Under the pieces are notes generated by a model. That model did not search any database and was not told where the DNA came from. It was given only the letters and a program-made list of their open reading frames with translations. The position numbers were made by a program, and so were the translations under genes. From NCBI GenBank assembly GCA_913048135.1, contig CAJWVY010000005.1, positions 1-43,147 of the forward strand: a DNA stretch of 43,147 bases, read 5' to 3'. The stretch is from an uncultured Verrucomicrobiales bacterium (GTDB taxonomy: Bacteria > Verrucomicrobiota > Verrucomicrobiia > Limisphaerales > UBA1100). Positions 8,065 to 16,789 of this stretch are shown here, in pieces. Numbering within the stretch: the stretch's first letter is position 1; every line of letters starts with the position of its first letter.

Positions 8065-8883
8065 ATGAGTGGAGCCGAACTCAATACGCGGGGCCGTCAG
8101 TGGGCGTTGGGCGCGCTGGTATTTTTAGGAGGCTTCGAGGTGATGGTCTTGGAGATTGTCGGCGCGCGGTTTTTGCAGCCATTCTTCGGCGGATCCTTTT
8201 ACATTTGGACGAGCCAAATTGGCGTGGTCATGTTGGCCTTGGCTTTGGGTTACGCGGTTGGCGGCCGGCTGGCGGATCGCTGGCAGCAGGCACGCCCCTT
8301 GGGGATGATGTTGGTCCCGGCGGGCATTTTTATTTTACTTATCCCCAATTTCGCCGGCGGCATGCTGGATATGATTGTGGATCGCTACGCGGTTGCCGTG
8401 CCGGTGGAAGCACTCGCAGATACGGAGAACGAACCGGCCAGTGAATTGATAGCCGAATTGCCGGCAGATTTTTTGCAAGGCGCCGAACCCGAAGCGGCCA
8501 GTGAGACACCCACGGAAACGGCACCGGAGGAGGCCTGGACGGAGGTGCCGCCGTTTTGGCAGAAAATGGCGCCGGCATTAGGCAGTGCCGTTGTGTTCTT
8601 GTTGCCGTGTTTTTTGTTGGCCATGATCTCGCCGTACATTATTCGGTTGGCCACTCATCAGGTGGAGGAGGTGGGCACTCTGAGCGGTACGGTGTATGCG
8701 GCCAGCACGGTGGGAAGCATTGCTGGGGTGTTCATCACGGCGTATGTCTTGCTGGATCATTATTCCAGTACGACCCTGTTTCGAGCAACCGGATGGTTGA
8801 CGTTCGGCCTTGCAGGTTTATGTTTTGCCTTGGATATTTTATGGCCGGAATCTTCCCAAAACAAATCGGACTCAGCGGAGTAG
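8065..8883 (+). CDS. Polytopic membrane protein equivalent to the TM half of fused MFS/spermidine-synthase-type proteins
   Basis: LVFLGGFEVMVLEIVGARFLQPFFGGSFYIWTSQIGVVMLALALGYAVGGRLADR; GTLSGTVYAASTVGSIAGVFITAYVLL. Confidence 0.8.
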   Translation: MSGAELNTRGRQWALGALVFLGGFEVMVLEIVGARFLQPFFGGSFYIWTSQIGVVMLALALGYAVGGRLADRWQQARPLGMMLVPAGIFILLIPNFAGGMLDMIVDRYAVAVPVEALADTENEPASELIAELPADFLQGAEPEAASETPTETAPEEAWTEVPPFWQKMAPALGSAVVFLLPCFLLAMISPYIIRLATHQVEEVGTLSGTVYAASTVGSIAGVFITAYVLLDHYSSTTLFRATGWLTFGLAGLCFALDILWPESSQNKSDSAE

Positions 8884-9767
8884 TTTTACTGCTCGCGTTG
8901 GCGTGGAGTGTTCAGGGGCAGGTGCGCTTGCGTACGAGCTCGGCGTACAACCAGATCACGGTGGAGGACGCCGGCGGCTATAGGCTGCTGCGGTTTAATG
9001 GCTCGATGGAGACGCGCATGTGGCTGCCGAACCCGCTCTTTGGTCACTTTGAGTACACCGAATATTTTCAGATGCCACTGCTCTTCAACCCCAAGCCTCA
9101 ACGGGTACTGTTGATGGGGCTGGGCGGCGGCAGCATGGTGCGGGCGTTCCAGCATTATTATCCGGACATCCACCTGGATACCGTGGAGCTCGATGCCAAA
9201 GTGGCGCAGGTGGCTAAGCAGTTTTTTCATGTGAAGGAAACGGCGAAGCACAAGATTCACTTTAGCGATGGCCGGCAGTTTTTGCGGCTCAACAAAACGC
9301 GCAAGTACGACGCCATTTTGATGGACGCTTATACTTCCAATCAGTTTGGCACCCACATCCCGTTTCATTTGGCCACCAAGGAATTCTTTGCCTTGGCGTC
9401 CGAAGACCTCACGAAGGAAGGCGTGTTGGTCTTCAATGTGATCGGCACCTATGACGATTGGCGGTCCGATATCGTGGGGTCCATGTATCAAACACTGAAG
9501 TCGGTTTTCCCGCACGTGTACCACTTTCAGGCGAGCGATACGCGGAACATCGTGATGCTGGCGGTGAAATCCAAGGAGCCGCTCACCAGCACCACGCTCA
9601 AAAACAAGGTCGCCGCCCTGCGGGCCGCGCGGCCGAAGTTGCCGAAATTTTTTGGGCCTCGTGTGGCCCGTATCCGGGCGCAGGCTCCGAAGAGCGCGGC
9701 GAATGCGGGGGTGTTGACCGATGATTTCGCGCCCCCCGGCGGTTTGTTGAAAAGCAAGAAGCGTTAG
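8841..9767 (+). CDS. Spermidine-synthase-like methyltransferase-fold protein
   Basis: VLLMGLGGGSMVRAFQHYYPDIHLDTVELDAKV ... FSDGRQFLRLNKTRKYDAILMDAYTS; hydrophobic N-terminus; ATG at 8841 overlaps previous gene by 43 nt. Confidence 0.8.
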   Translation: MAGIFPKQIGLSGVVLLLALAWSVQGQVRLRTSSAYNQITVEDAGGYRLLRFNGSMETRMWLPNPLFGHFEYTEYFQMPLLFNPKPQRVLLMGLGGGSMVRAFQHYYPDIHLDTVELDAKVAQVAKQFFHVKETAKHKIHFSDGRQFLRLNKTRKYDAILMDAYTSNQFGTHIPFHLATKEFFALASEDLTKEGVLVFNVIGTYDDWRSDIVGSMYQTLKSVFPHVYHFQASDTRNIVMLAVKSKEPLTSTTLKNKVAALRAARPKLPKFFGPRVARIRAQAPKSAANAGVLTDDFAPPGGLLKSKKR

Positions 9768-11134
9768 TCTTCAGTCGCCTCCGCCTCCGGCAGGCGTAGG
9801 CGGGAGATAAATGCTCCATCGGTTCCGTCCTTCATGGGTGTCAAGGTGCGAGAATTCTCCTGCCGGAAATCGCGATGCTTGTGCAGGAACGCCGCAATGA
9901 CCTCTTCGTTTTCCTCTGGCTCAATGCTGCACGTGCTGTACACCAGCACGCCGCCGCGCTTGAGCAAGGGCGCGGCGCGTTTGAGCAAGTCCAACTGAGC
10001 GCGAGCCAGCGTGGGGAGCTCGCGGGCATTGAGACGCCAGCGCACGTCCACCCGCCGCCGCATCACGCCGGTGTTGGAACAGGGCGCATCGATCAAGATC
10101 CGGTCAAACGGCCCGGCGTTTTTGAGATCAATTTGTGCCAGCGCCTTGGGCTGAATGCAGGTGATGCCCAGGCGTTCGGCATTTTCGCGCAGGCGATCCA
10201 GCCGGCTTTCATCAATATCAATGGCCAGCACGGCGCCGTCATCCTGCATGCGCTGGGCGATGGCGGTGGTCTTGCCGCCTGGCGCGGCGCATAGATCAAG
10301 AATGTTTTCTCCCGGGCGCGGATCGAGTTCCTGCACGGAGGCCAATGTGCTGGGATCTTGAATGTAAAACAGGCCCTCAGCGAAACTGGGCAGCGCCGCC
10401 GGGGATCCATCCGCCTCGATCCGATACATCAACCCGGGACTGAGCCATGGAAGATTGCAGGGAGCGAACGAAACTTTTTCCTGCGTCCACTGCGTCTCAA
10501 GCTCCTCGGCCGTGGCGCGCAAGGTATTGCGCCGCGCATATATTGGGGCGGGCTGGTTGTTCCACTCCAGCAGGGCATCGGTGTCATCCGGCCAACGATG
10601 TTGCCAGCGGTGCACGAGCCATTGCGGATGGGAATGGCCGACCGCCGGCTGGCGTTGGCGCAGCTCCGCAAGGCGCTCGAGCCACTGGGGCTTTTCCCGC
10701 AGGGCATTGCGGAGGACGGCATTGATGAAGCCGGCCTGATTGCCGAGATCATGCCGTCGGGCGAGGTTGACCGTTTCATTCACTGCGGCATGATCTGGCA
10801 CGCGATCGAGCTGGAAAATCTGGTATAAACCGAGGCGCAAAAGGATCTGCGCCAGCGGTTGCTGGCGGCGGCCATCGGTTTTTTGATCCACTAACCAATC
10901 CAGCCAGGCGCGATGGCGAATGACGCCCAGCACGAGTTCCTGGCACAGTCCGCGGTCCGGACCGCTCAATTGTGGCAAAGCCTCCGCCAGAAGCGTTTCG
11001 GCGGGAATAGGTTCCCGCTCCCATTCCCGCAATAATCGGGCGGCGATTTCTCTTGGTTTTTGCCTCGGCACGCGCGTATTATCGATCCACACGCAGTTCC
11101 ACGCGAGCCCTTTCGCGGGGCGGAGCATTGTCAC
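9764..11134 (-). CDS. rsmB: 16S rRNA (cytosine-C5)-methyltransferase RsmB (Sun/Fmu); GTG at 11071 is an alternative start
   Basis: NusB-like N-terminal domain; ILDLCAAPGGKTTAIAQ, ILIDAPCSNTGVMRRR, VYSTCSIEPEENEEV. Confidence 0.93.
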   Translation of the reverse strand: MTMLRPAKGLAWNCVWIDNTRVPRQKPREIAARLLREWEREPIPAETLLAEALPQLSGPDRGLCQELVLGVIRHRAWLDWLVDQKTDGRRQQPLAQILLRLGLYQIFQLDRVPDHAAVNETVNLARRHDLGNQAGFINAVLRNALREKPQWLERLAELRQRQPAVGHSHPQWLVHRWQHRWPDDTDALLEWNNQPAPIYARRNTLRATAEELETQWTQEKVSFAPCNLPWLSPGLMYRIEADGSPAALPSFAEGLFYIQDPSTLASVQELDPRPGENILDLCAAPGGKTTAIAQRMQDDGAVLAIDIDESRLDRLRENAERLGITCIQPKALAQIDLKNAGPFDRILIDAPCSNTGVMRRRVDVRWRLNARELPTLARAQLDLLKRAAPLLKRGGVLVYSTCSIEPEENEEVIAAFLHKHRDFRQENSRTLTPMKDGTDGAFISRLRLPEAEATED

Positions 11135-11138
11135 AGGT

Positions 11139-12974
11139 ATGAAAGAAGAATTTGAGAAATTGGCGGCCAGCGGAAAGATACGCGCCGCCGATGTGGATAC
11201 CCTCGTTCAATTGGCCACCGAGGGTTTTTGTATGCACAAAAGCTGGGGCTTCGGTCAGATCAAAACCGTGGACGTGGTGCTCGGCAAAATGTCCGTGGAT
11301 TTCGACGGCCGCCCCGGTCACGCTATTGACCTCGCCTTCGCGCCGAAAATCCTCGCCCCCATCGCCAAGGACCATATCGAAGCGCGCAAGGCCACGGACA
11401 TGGATGGCCTGAAAGAGATGGCGGCCCTGCATCACGATGAAGTGATTAAAGTGATCGTGGACAGCTACGGCAACCTCGCAACCACGGACAAGGTGAAAGA
11501 CGTGCTTGTGCCCGACGTGGTGGAGGCGGATGACTACAAGAAATGGTGGGAGACCGCGCGCCGCGAAATGAAAAAAGGCGGCCACTTTAAAGTGCCCACC
11601 AAAAAGACCGAGGCCATCGGGTATCAGTCTGAGGACATTCCGTTGCAGGAACGACTGCTGAGAGACTTCACCGGCGCCCGCGGATTGAAAGCGCGTTTGC
11701 CCATCGCCGTGGATTTAGGCAAGAGCGCCGGTGATTTGGATGACAAGGCGGCAACGGCAGATGTGACGCTGACCAAGCTGAACGAGGAAATAAACAGCCA
11801 CGCCCGCACCCAGCCCGCACTCGCATTGGAGGCTGTCATGGTGCGTGATGATCTGGCCCAAGCACTGGGCGCCGAAGTGACCGAAGGTTCTCCGGCTGAA
11901 TCCGCCGTGTGGGCCGGTGAACCGAAGCTGTCGGAAATCATTCCCGCCATGCCGGTGGCCCGCCAACATCGGGCATTGGAATCTTATCAAGGCACCACGG
12001 AAAATTGGCCGCAGGATTTTCTGAATCTCATAACCCAAGTGCCTGCTCGCTTGGTGGGCGATTGCGTCACGCTGCTGTCCGAAGGCGGTCACAAGGATGA
12101 GTTCAAGGAAGAATTAAATTCCCTCATCAACCATCACGGTGCCACGGGCGAATTGCTCCTGTGGCTGGCCAAGGAAAAGAGCGGGGATTACGCCGCGCTG
12201 CTTACGCCGGAGGCGTTTGGCGCGATGCTCTCGGCGATTGAACGGGAGACCAGCGATGAAAAACGCGCCAGCAAACTGCGTGATTTCCTCCTGACGGATG
12301 CCAAGTTTTTCGATCTCATTACTAGCGGCGTGGATGTCGAGGTGGTGAAAGATGTCGTTCGCGCGATCCAGATGTCCACCTGCTTTGAGGGTATGGACAA
12401 GCGCTCAGTGCTCGGCAAAATCGTCAAAGCCCACCCCGAGATCCAGTCGTTCATCACCCATGGCGACAAGGACAAGGAAGAGAAGAAATCAGTCGATTCC
12501 TCGCTCATTGTTTCGTGGGACAGCCTCGAGCGGAAGAAGAACGATCTCGAGGAACTCATGCAAAAACGTATTCCGGCCAACTCGAAGGAAATCGAAATCG
12601 CCCGCGAGTACGGCGATTTGCGTGAGAACGCCGAGTTTAAGGCCGCCAAGGAGCAACAGAAGGTGCTCATGGCCCTGCAGGCGGAGTGGGAAAGCGACAT
12701 TGATCGCGCGCGCGGCATCAACTACGCCGACGCCGATACCAGCACGGCCAACGTGGGCACGCGCGTGACCGTCACCAACCTGACGAACAATGAGCGCGAG
12801 GAATACTCCCTCATGGGCGCGTGGGACGGCGACCCCGACAACAACCGCATCAGTTACCTCACCCCGCTGGGCCAGGCCATTTTCGGCAGTGAACCCGGCG
12901 CGGAAGTGGAGGTGCAGCTGGGCGACGAGACCCGCCGGATGCGCGTGGATTCCATCGCGCCGCTGGCTTCCTGA
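11139..12974 (+). CDS. greA: GreA-type transcript cleavage factor with ~450 aa N-terminal extension
   Basis: C-terminal LEELMQKRIPANSKEIEIAREYGDLRENAEFKAAKEQQ and ...REEYSLMGAWDGDPDNNRISYLTPLGQAIFGSEPGAEVEV (GreA coiled coil and C-terminal domain). Confidence 0.88.
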   Translation: MKEEFEKLAASGKIRAADVDTLVQLATEGFCMHKSWGFGQIKTVDVVLGKMSVDFDGRPGHAIDLAFAPKILAPIAKDHIEARKATDMDGLKEMAALHHDEVIKVIVDSYGNLATTDKVKDVLVPDVVEADDYKKWWETARREMKKGGHFKVPTKKTEAIGYQSEDIPLQERLLRDFTGARGLKARLPIAVDLGKSAGDLDDKAATADVTLTKLNEEINSHARTQPALALEAVMVRDDLAQALGAEVTEGSPAESAVWAGEPKLSEIIPAMPVARQHRALESYQGTTENWPQDFLNLITQVPARLVGDCVTLLSEGGHKDEFKEELNSLINHHGATGELLLWLAKEKSGDYAALLTPEAFGAMLSAIERETSDEKRASKLRDFLLTDAKFFDLITSGVDVEVVKDVVRAIQMSTCFEGMDKRSVLGKIVKAHPEIQSFITHGDKDKEEKKSVDSSLIVSWDSLERKKNDLEELMQKRIPANSKEIEIAREYGDLRENAEFKAAKEQQKVLMALQAEWESDIDRARGINYADADTSTANVGTRVTVTNLTNNEREEYSLMGAWDGDPDNNRISYLTPLGQAIFGSEPGAEVEVQLGDETRRMRVDSIAPLAS

Positions 12975-12983
12975 CCTCAGACC

Positions 12984-14069
12984 ATGCGCACGGTCAAGGT
13001 ACCGCTGGCGGACCGCTCCTACCCGATTCGTATCGGGAGCGGATTGCTCGCGGACCTCGGCGCCCAATGCGCTCGACTTAAGCTCGGCCGCCGTTGCGCG
13101 GTGATTTCCGATGCCACGGTGGCCCGGCGATATCGCAAACCGGCGCTGGCCTCGCTCAAGGCCGCCGGCTTTGAGCCGATCTTCATTTCCCAACCGGCCG
13201 GCGAACAGGCCAAGACCCTGAAGAATGTGCAGGCCTGTTACGATCAACTGGCCAAACACCGGCTGGAGCGCGGCTCGTTTGTGGTCGCGTTGGGCGGTGG
13301 CGTGGTCGGTGATCTAGGCGGGTTTGTGGCCGCCACTTATTTGCGCGGGATTGATTTTGTGCAGGTGCCCACCACGCTGTTGGCGCAGGTGGATAGCTCG
13401 GTGGGCGGCAAGGTGGGAGTGAACCTGCCGGCGGGCAAGAATCTCGTCGGCGCGTTTTACCAGCCCAAGCTGGTGTTGTGTGATCTGGACACGCTCGGTA
13501 CGTTGCCTGCGCGCGAGTTCCGCGCCGGCCTGGCAGAGGTGATCAAGTACGGCATTATTTATGATGCCAAAATGTTCCGCAGATTGGAGCGCGATTTGCC
13601 CAAGCTGTTGGCGCAGGATCCAGCCACGCTCAGCACGGTGATTGCCCGATGCTGTCAGATCAAGGCCGAGGTGGTGGGGCAGGATGAAAAAGAGGCCGGT
13701 TTGCGTGCGATCCTCAACTTCGGCCACACCATCGGACACGGTCTGGAAGCGATTTCGCAGTACGGCAAATATCTGCACGGCGAAGCCATCAGCATCGGCC
13801 AAGTGGCGGCGGCTAAGATTTCCAGTGAATTGACCGGCCTGCCGGCCGCGAACGTGGACCGGATCGCGGCCATTTTTGCGGCGACGGGTCTGCCAACCGA
13901 GGTGAAACTCAACGCCACCCAGACCAAGCGCCTGTTTGCCGCGATGAAGTTGGACAAAAAAGTGAGCGGCGGCGAAATCAAGTTTGTGCTCGCCGAATCG
14001 ATCGGGCGGGTGAAAATCGGCCAATCCGTGCCGGACGCAGCCGTGCGTCGCGCGCTCAGGAAATCCTAG
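12984..14069 (+). CDS. aroB: 3-dehydroquinate synthase
   Basis: GGGVVGDLGGFVAATYLRGIDFVQVPTTLLAQVDSSVGGKVGVNLPAGKNLVGAFYQP; NFGHTIGHGLEA; HGEAISIG. Confidence 0.96.
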   Translation: MRTVKVPLADRSYPIRIGSGLLADLGAQCARLKLGRRCAVISDATVARRYRKPALASLKAAGFEPIFISQPAGEQAKTLKNVQACYDQLAKHRLERGSFVVALGGGVVGDLGGFVAATYLRGIDFVQVPTTLLAQVDSSVGGKVGVNLPAGKNLVGAFYQPKLVLCDLDTLGTLPAREFRAGLAEVIKYGIIYDAKMFRRLERDLPKLLAQDPATLSTVIARCCQIKAEVVGQDEKEAGLRAILNFGHTIGHGLEAISQYGKYLHGEAISIGQVAAAKISSELTGLPAANVDRIAAIFAATGLPTEVKLNATQTKRLFAAMKLDKKVSGGEIKFVLAESIGRVKIGQSVPDAAVRRALRKS

Positions 14070-14070
14070 C

Positions 14071-14673
14071 ATGGCCGTCAGCGAAACCATTGTCCGCGAG
14101 TATTTTGAGCTGCACGATTTTTTCGTGCGCCAAAACCGCAAACACATCGCGCCCAAGCGCGAGGATGATGAGATCGATTTTTACGTGCACAACCCCAACG
14201 GCCCAACTGATGGCGGAGAGGTGCCGTTCGTGCTGGAGAACGCACGCGATCTCGAGACGCTCACTCGTGCGGTGGTGGTAGTCAAGGCATGGCATACGGA
14301 AGTGTTTACCCAGGCCGTGCTGGCGCATGCGCCGGAGATGTTTCGCTTTGCGGGGCCGGAAACGTTTGCCCGTGCGACGAATGCCTTTGGCGGTCCGGGG
14401 CCGCTCACGAAAATTCTCGTGATCCCCGCGCTCCCCACCAGCGGCGAAGCGCGCCAACAGAGCATTGATCTGCTCCACAGCAAGGGCATCGATGCGGTGA
14501 TCCCGTTCCGCACAATGCTGTCCGACCTCATCGAGCACATCGAGGTGAACCGAAATTATCAGAAAAGCGATCTGCTGCAGGTGATCCGCATTTTGAAAAA
14601 CTACGATCTCTTTGCGCCGCCGCAGTTGGAGCTCTTTGACTTGCCCAAGCCCAAGCGCAAAGCCAAGGTCTGA
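14071..14673 (+). CDS. Conserved-looking hypothetical protein (200 aa) between aroB and trpG
   Basis: Starts 1 nt after the aroB stop, ends 5 nt before trpG; GC-rich coding pattern. No family recognised. Confidence 0.75.
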   Translation: MAVSETIVREYFELHDFFVRQNRKHIAPKREDDEIDFYVHNPNGPTDGGEVPFVLENARDLETLTRAVVVVKAWHTEVFTQAVLAHAPEMFRFAGPETFARATNAFGGPGPLTKILVIPALPTSGEARQQSIDLLHSKGIDAVIPFRTMLSDLIEHIEVNRNYQKSDLLQVIRILKNYDLFAPPQLELFDLPKPKRKAKV

Positions 14674-14678
14674 CCGCC

Positions 14679-15245
14679 ATGCTCCTCGTCATCGACAACT
14701 ACGATTCGTTTACGTTTAACCTCGTGCAATATCTTGGCGAGGAAAACGTGGACATGCAGGTGCATCGCAATGACGAAATCACGCTCGATCAAGTGGAGGC
14801 CTTGAAGCCCGAGCGCATCCTCATCTCGCCCGGCCCCTGTACGCCGCGCGAGGCGGGCTTGTCCAATGAGATCATCCAGACCTTCGGCCCGAAGCTGCCG
14901 TTAATGGGCGTGTGCCTCGGACACCAGTGCATTGCGCATTCGTTTGGCGCGGAGGTGGTGGTGAACGACGTGATGATGCACGGTAAGACCTCGCCGATTA
15001 CCCATGACGGCAAGGATTTGTTCGAGGGTATCCCGAGCCCGTTTACCGCCACGCGATATCATTCGCTCGTAGTGAAGCGGGACACCGTGCCGGATTGCCT
15101 GGAGATCACCTCCGAAACGGAGGCAGGCGAGATCATGGGCCTGCGCCACAAGGATCACCCCATCTGGGGCGTGCAGTTCCATCCCGAAAGCATCCTGACC
15201 GATCACGGCCGGGTGTTGCTGCGGAATTTTCTGAAGCTGGGTTAA
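14679..15245 (+). CDS. trpG: Anthranilate / aminodeoxychorismate synthase component II (glutamine amidotransferase)
   Basis: [52 protein letters not shown]. Confidence 0.93.
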   Translation: MLLVIDNYDSFTFNLVQYLGEENVDMQVHRNDEITLDQVEALKPERILISPGPCTPREAGLSNEIIQTFGPKLPLMGVCLGHQCIAHSFGAEVVVNDVMMHGKTSPITHDGKDLFEGIPSPFTATRYHSLVVKRDTVPDCLEITSETEAGEIMGLRHKDHPIWGVQFHPESILTDHGRVLLRNFLKLG

Positions 15246-15247
15246 AG

Positions 15248-15315
15248 AGGGACAGAGGCAGAAGGCACAAAGCGAATGAATCGTTGCCCCTCTCTGCCTT
15301 CTGCCTCTGCCCCTT
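15248..15315. repeat. Intergenic inverted repeat between convergent genes (possible bidirectional terminator or REP-like element)
   Basis: agagggacagaggcagaaggca ... tgccttctgcctctgcccctt: ~20 bp arms with one mismatch, ~27 nt loop. Confidence 0.75.
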
Positions 15316-15321
15316 ATAAAA

Positions 15322-16284
15322 CTACTGCCGCGCGGCGGCGATAATGTCCGCCAGTTTCACGGGCTTACCGTCCTGCCGTTTGCTTTCGTCGGCCGCTTCC
15401 ATGAACGCGAACAGCTCGATGGTTTCCTGCGGATCCACGGGCACTTTGCCGGTTTGAAACATCCGCACGGCCTCCACGACCAGCGGGGCGTAGCCGTCGT
15501 ATTTGCCGACCTCGCCCTCGCCCTTGGTGCCCTTGGCGTGGCCGCCGTAGCCTTTGCCTTCGCGGAAAATGCCGGTGCGGCCGCCTTTCCATTTGCCGAT
15601 CACCTCGATCTTGCCATCGGCCGTGGTGCGGCGTTCCACCGTCTCGCAGCCGGGGCCCATCACCGTGAAGAGCGATTCGCAGCCGTGCACGCCGTACCAG
15701 AAGAGATCCGGATGCCTCACCTCAATGGACGCGGGGCTGAACGTTTCGGCGTGCATGATCTTGCCCAGCGCGCCGGCCCGCGCGGCCTGCGTGGTTTTGC
15801 CGTAACGTAGCGAGGAGGAGCTGAAGATGGGCACACCCTTTTTCTTGGCGTAATCAAAAATGAACAGCACATCCGCGAGCGAGCCGGCCATCGGTTTGTC
15901 GATGTACAACGGCAGCCCGGCATCGATCACCGGAATGGCCTGGCGCACCTTGGGCCGGCCATCGACGCTCTCGAGCATGATGGCATCCACATTTTTGCAC
16001 AGCTCGGCAATGGTCGGGTAGAGCTTCACGCCGTATTGCTGGGTGAGCGTGTCGGTAAACTTATCAATGCGTCCGGAGCTGGAAGGAATATCCGGACTGC
16101 CACCGCGAAAGGCGGCCGTGACCCGTGCATTGGCCAGCGGTCCCTCGGCTTTGGGATCGTTAATGATCTTGGTGAAGGCGGTGACGTGGGAAGTATCCAG
16201 CCCGATCAGGCCAATGCGGATTTCCTTGGCGCCGGCAATGGCCACCAAGGCAAACGTGAGGACGAAGTAAAACAGACGTGTCAT
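15322..16284 (-). CDS. Exported Gfo/Idh/MocA-family oxidoreductase
   Basis: Signal-like N-terminus; IRIGLIGLDTSHVTAFTKIIND; LPLYIDKPMAGSLADVLFIFDYAKKKGVPIFSSSSLRY. Confidence 0.8.
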   Translation of the reverse strand: MTRLFYFVLTFALVAIAGAKEIRIGLIGLDTSHVTAFTKIINDPKAEGPLANARVTAAFRGGSPDIPSSSGRIDKFTDTLTQQYGVKLYPTIAELCKNVDAIMLESVDGRPKVRQAIPVIDAGLPLYIDKPMAGSLADVLFIFDYAKKKGVPIFSSSSLRYGKTTQAARAGALGKIMHAETFSPASIEVRHPDLFWYGVHGCESLFTVMGPGCETVERRTTADGKIEVIGKWKGGRTGIFREGKGYGGHAKGTKGEGEVGKYDGYAPLVVEAVRMFQTGKVPVDPQETIELFAFMEAADESKRQDGKPVKLADIIAAARQ

Positions 16285-16334
16285 GTCCCAAGGCTACTGC
16301 CACAGGGAGGTTTGTAAACGGGAAAGCGAGGGGC

Positions 16335-16739
16335 CTAGGCCTCGGTGGTGACTTCGGCGAAGTCGAGGCCGTGGCGTTTGCAGTATTCGCTGAGGGCCTT
16401 TTCGTTCTCGATCATCACGGTGCGCACCACGGCGGATTCATCGGCAAACCCAATGTCAGCCACGTGATCGGGAATGAGGTGCGTTTGATTGTGCGCGTAG
16501 GCGAGGGCGAAGGCAGCCTCGGCGATCACGAAATAGGGAATCTCCTGATCGGCGCCTTCGGCGTAGTCCTCGATCACGTCGGCCAACAGCTCGAGCTGAT
16601 CCACCAGATGCGGATACTTGGGCGCGTGAATCTCGGCAAACTCCAGCTTCAACTGCGGCAGCCGATGATGCACGCCCTGCAAAATGGCAGGCGTGACTTT
16701 TGCGGCGTTGTGATGAACGAAGTCTGCGATCTCGGACAT
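16335..16739 (-). CDS. DUF1232/YkvA-like small protein
   Basis: IAEAAFALAYAHNQTHLIPDHVADIGFADESAVVRTVM resembles the ALaYxxxPxDLIPDxxpxxGyxDDxxVv motif. Confidence 0.65.
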   Translation of the reverse strand: MSEIADFVHHNAAKVTPAILQGVHHRLPQLKLEFAEIHAPKYPHLVDQLELLADVIEDYAEGADQEIPYFVIAEAAFALAYAHNQTHLIPDHVADIGFADESAVVRTVMIENEKALSEYCKRHGLDFAEVTTEA

Positions 16740-16789
16740 GCGTCGAGTCTAGCAGGCCAAGCCGCAGAATCAAGCTCGGCGGCGGGGGC

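Noticed and set aside
8841-8883. Programmed -1 frameshift joining the TM and spermidine-synthase-like halves
   Set aside because: CCCAAAA is present but is not in the X_XXY_YYZ register relative to the upstream frame; an ATG exists for the downstream ORF, so overlap/reinitiation is simpler.
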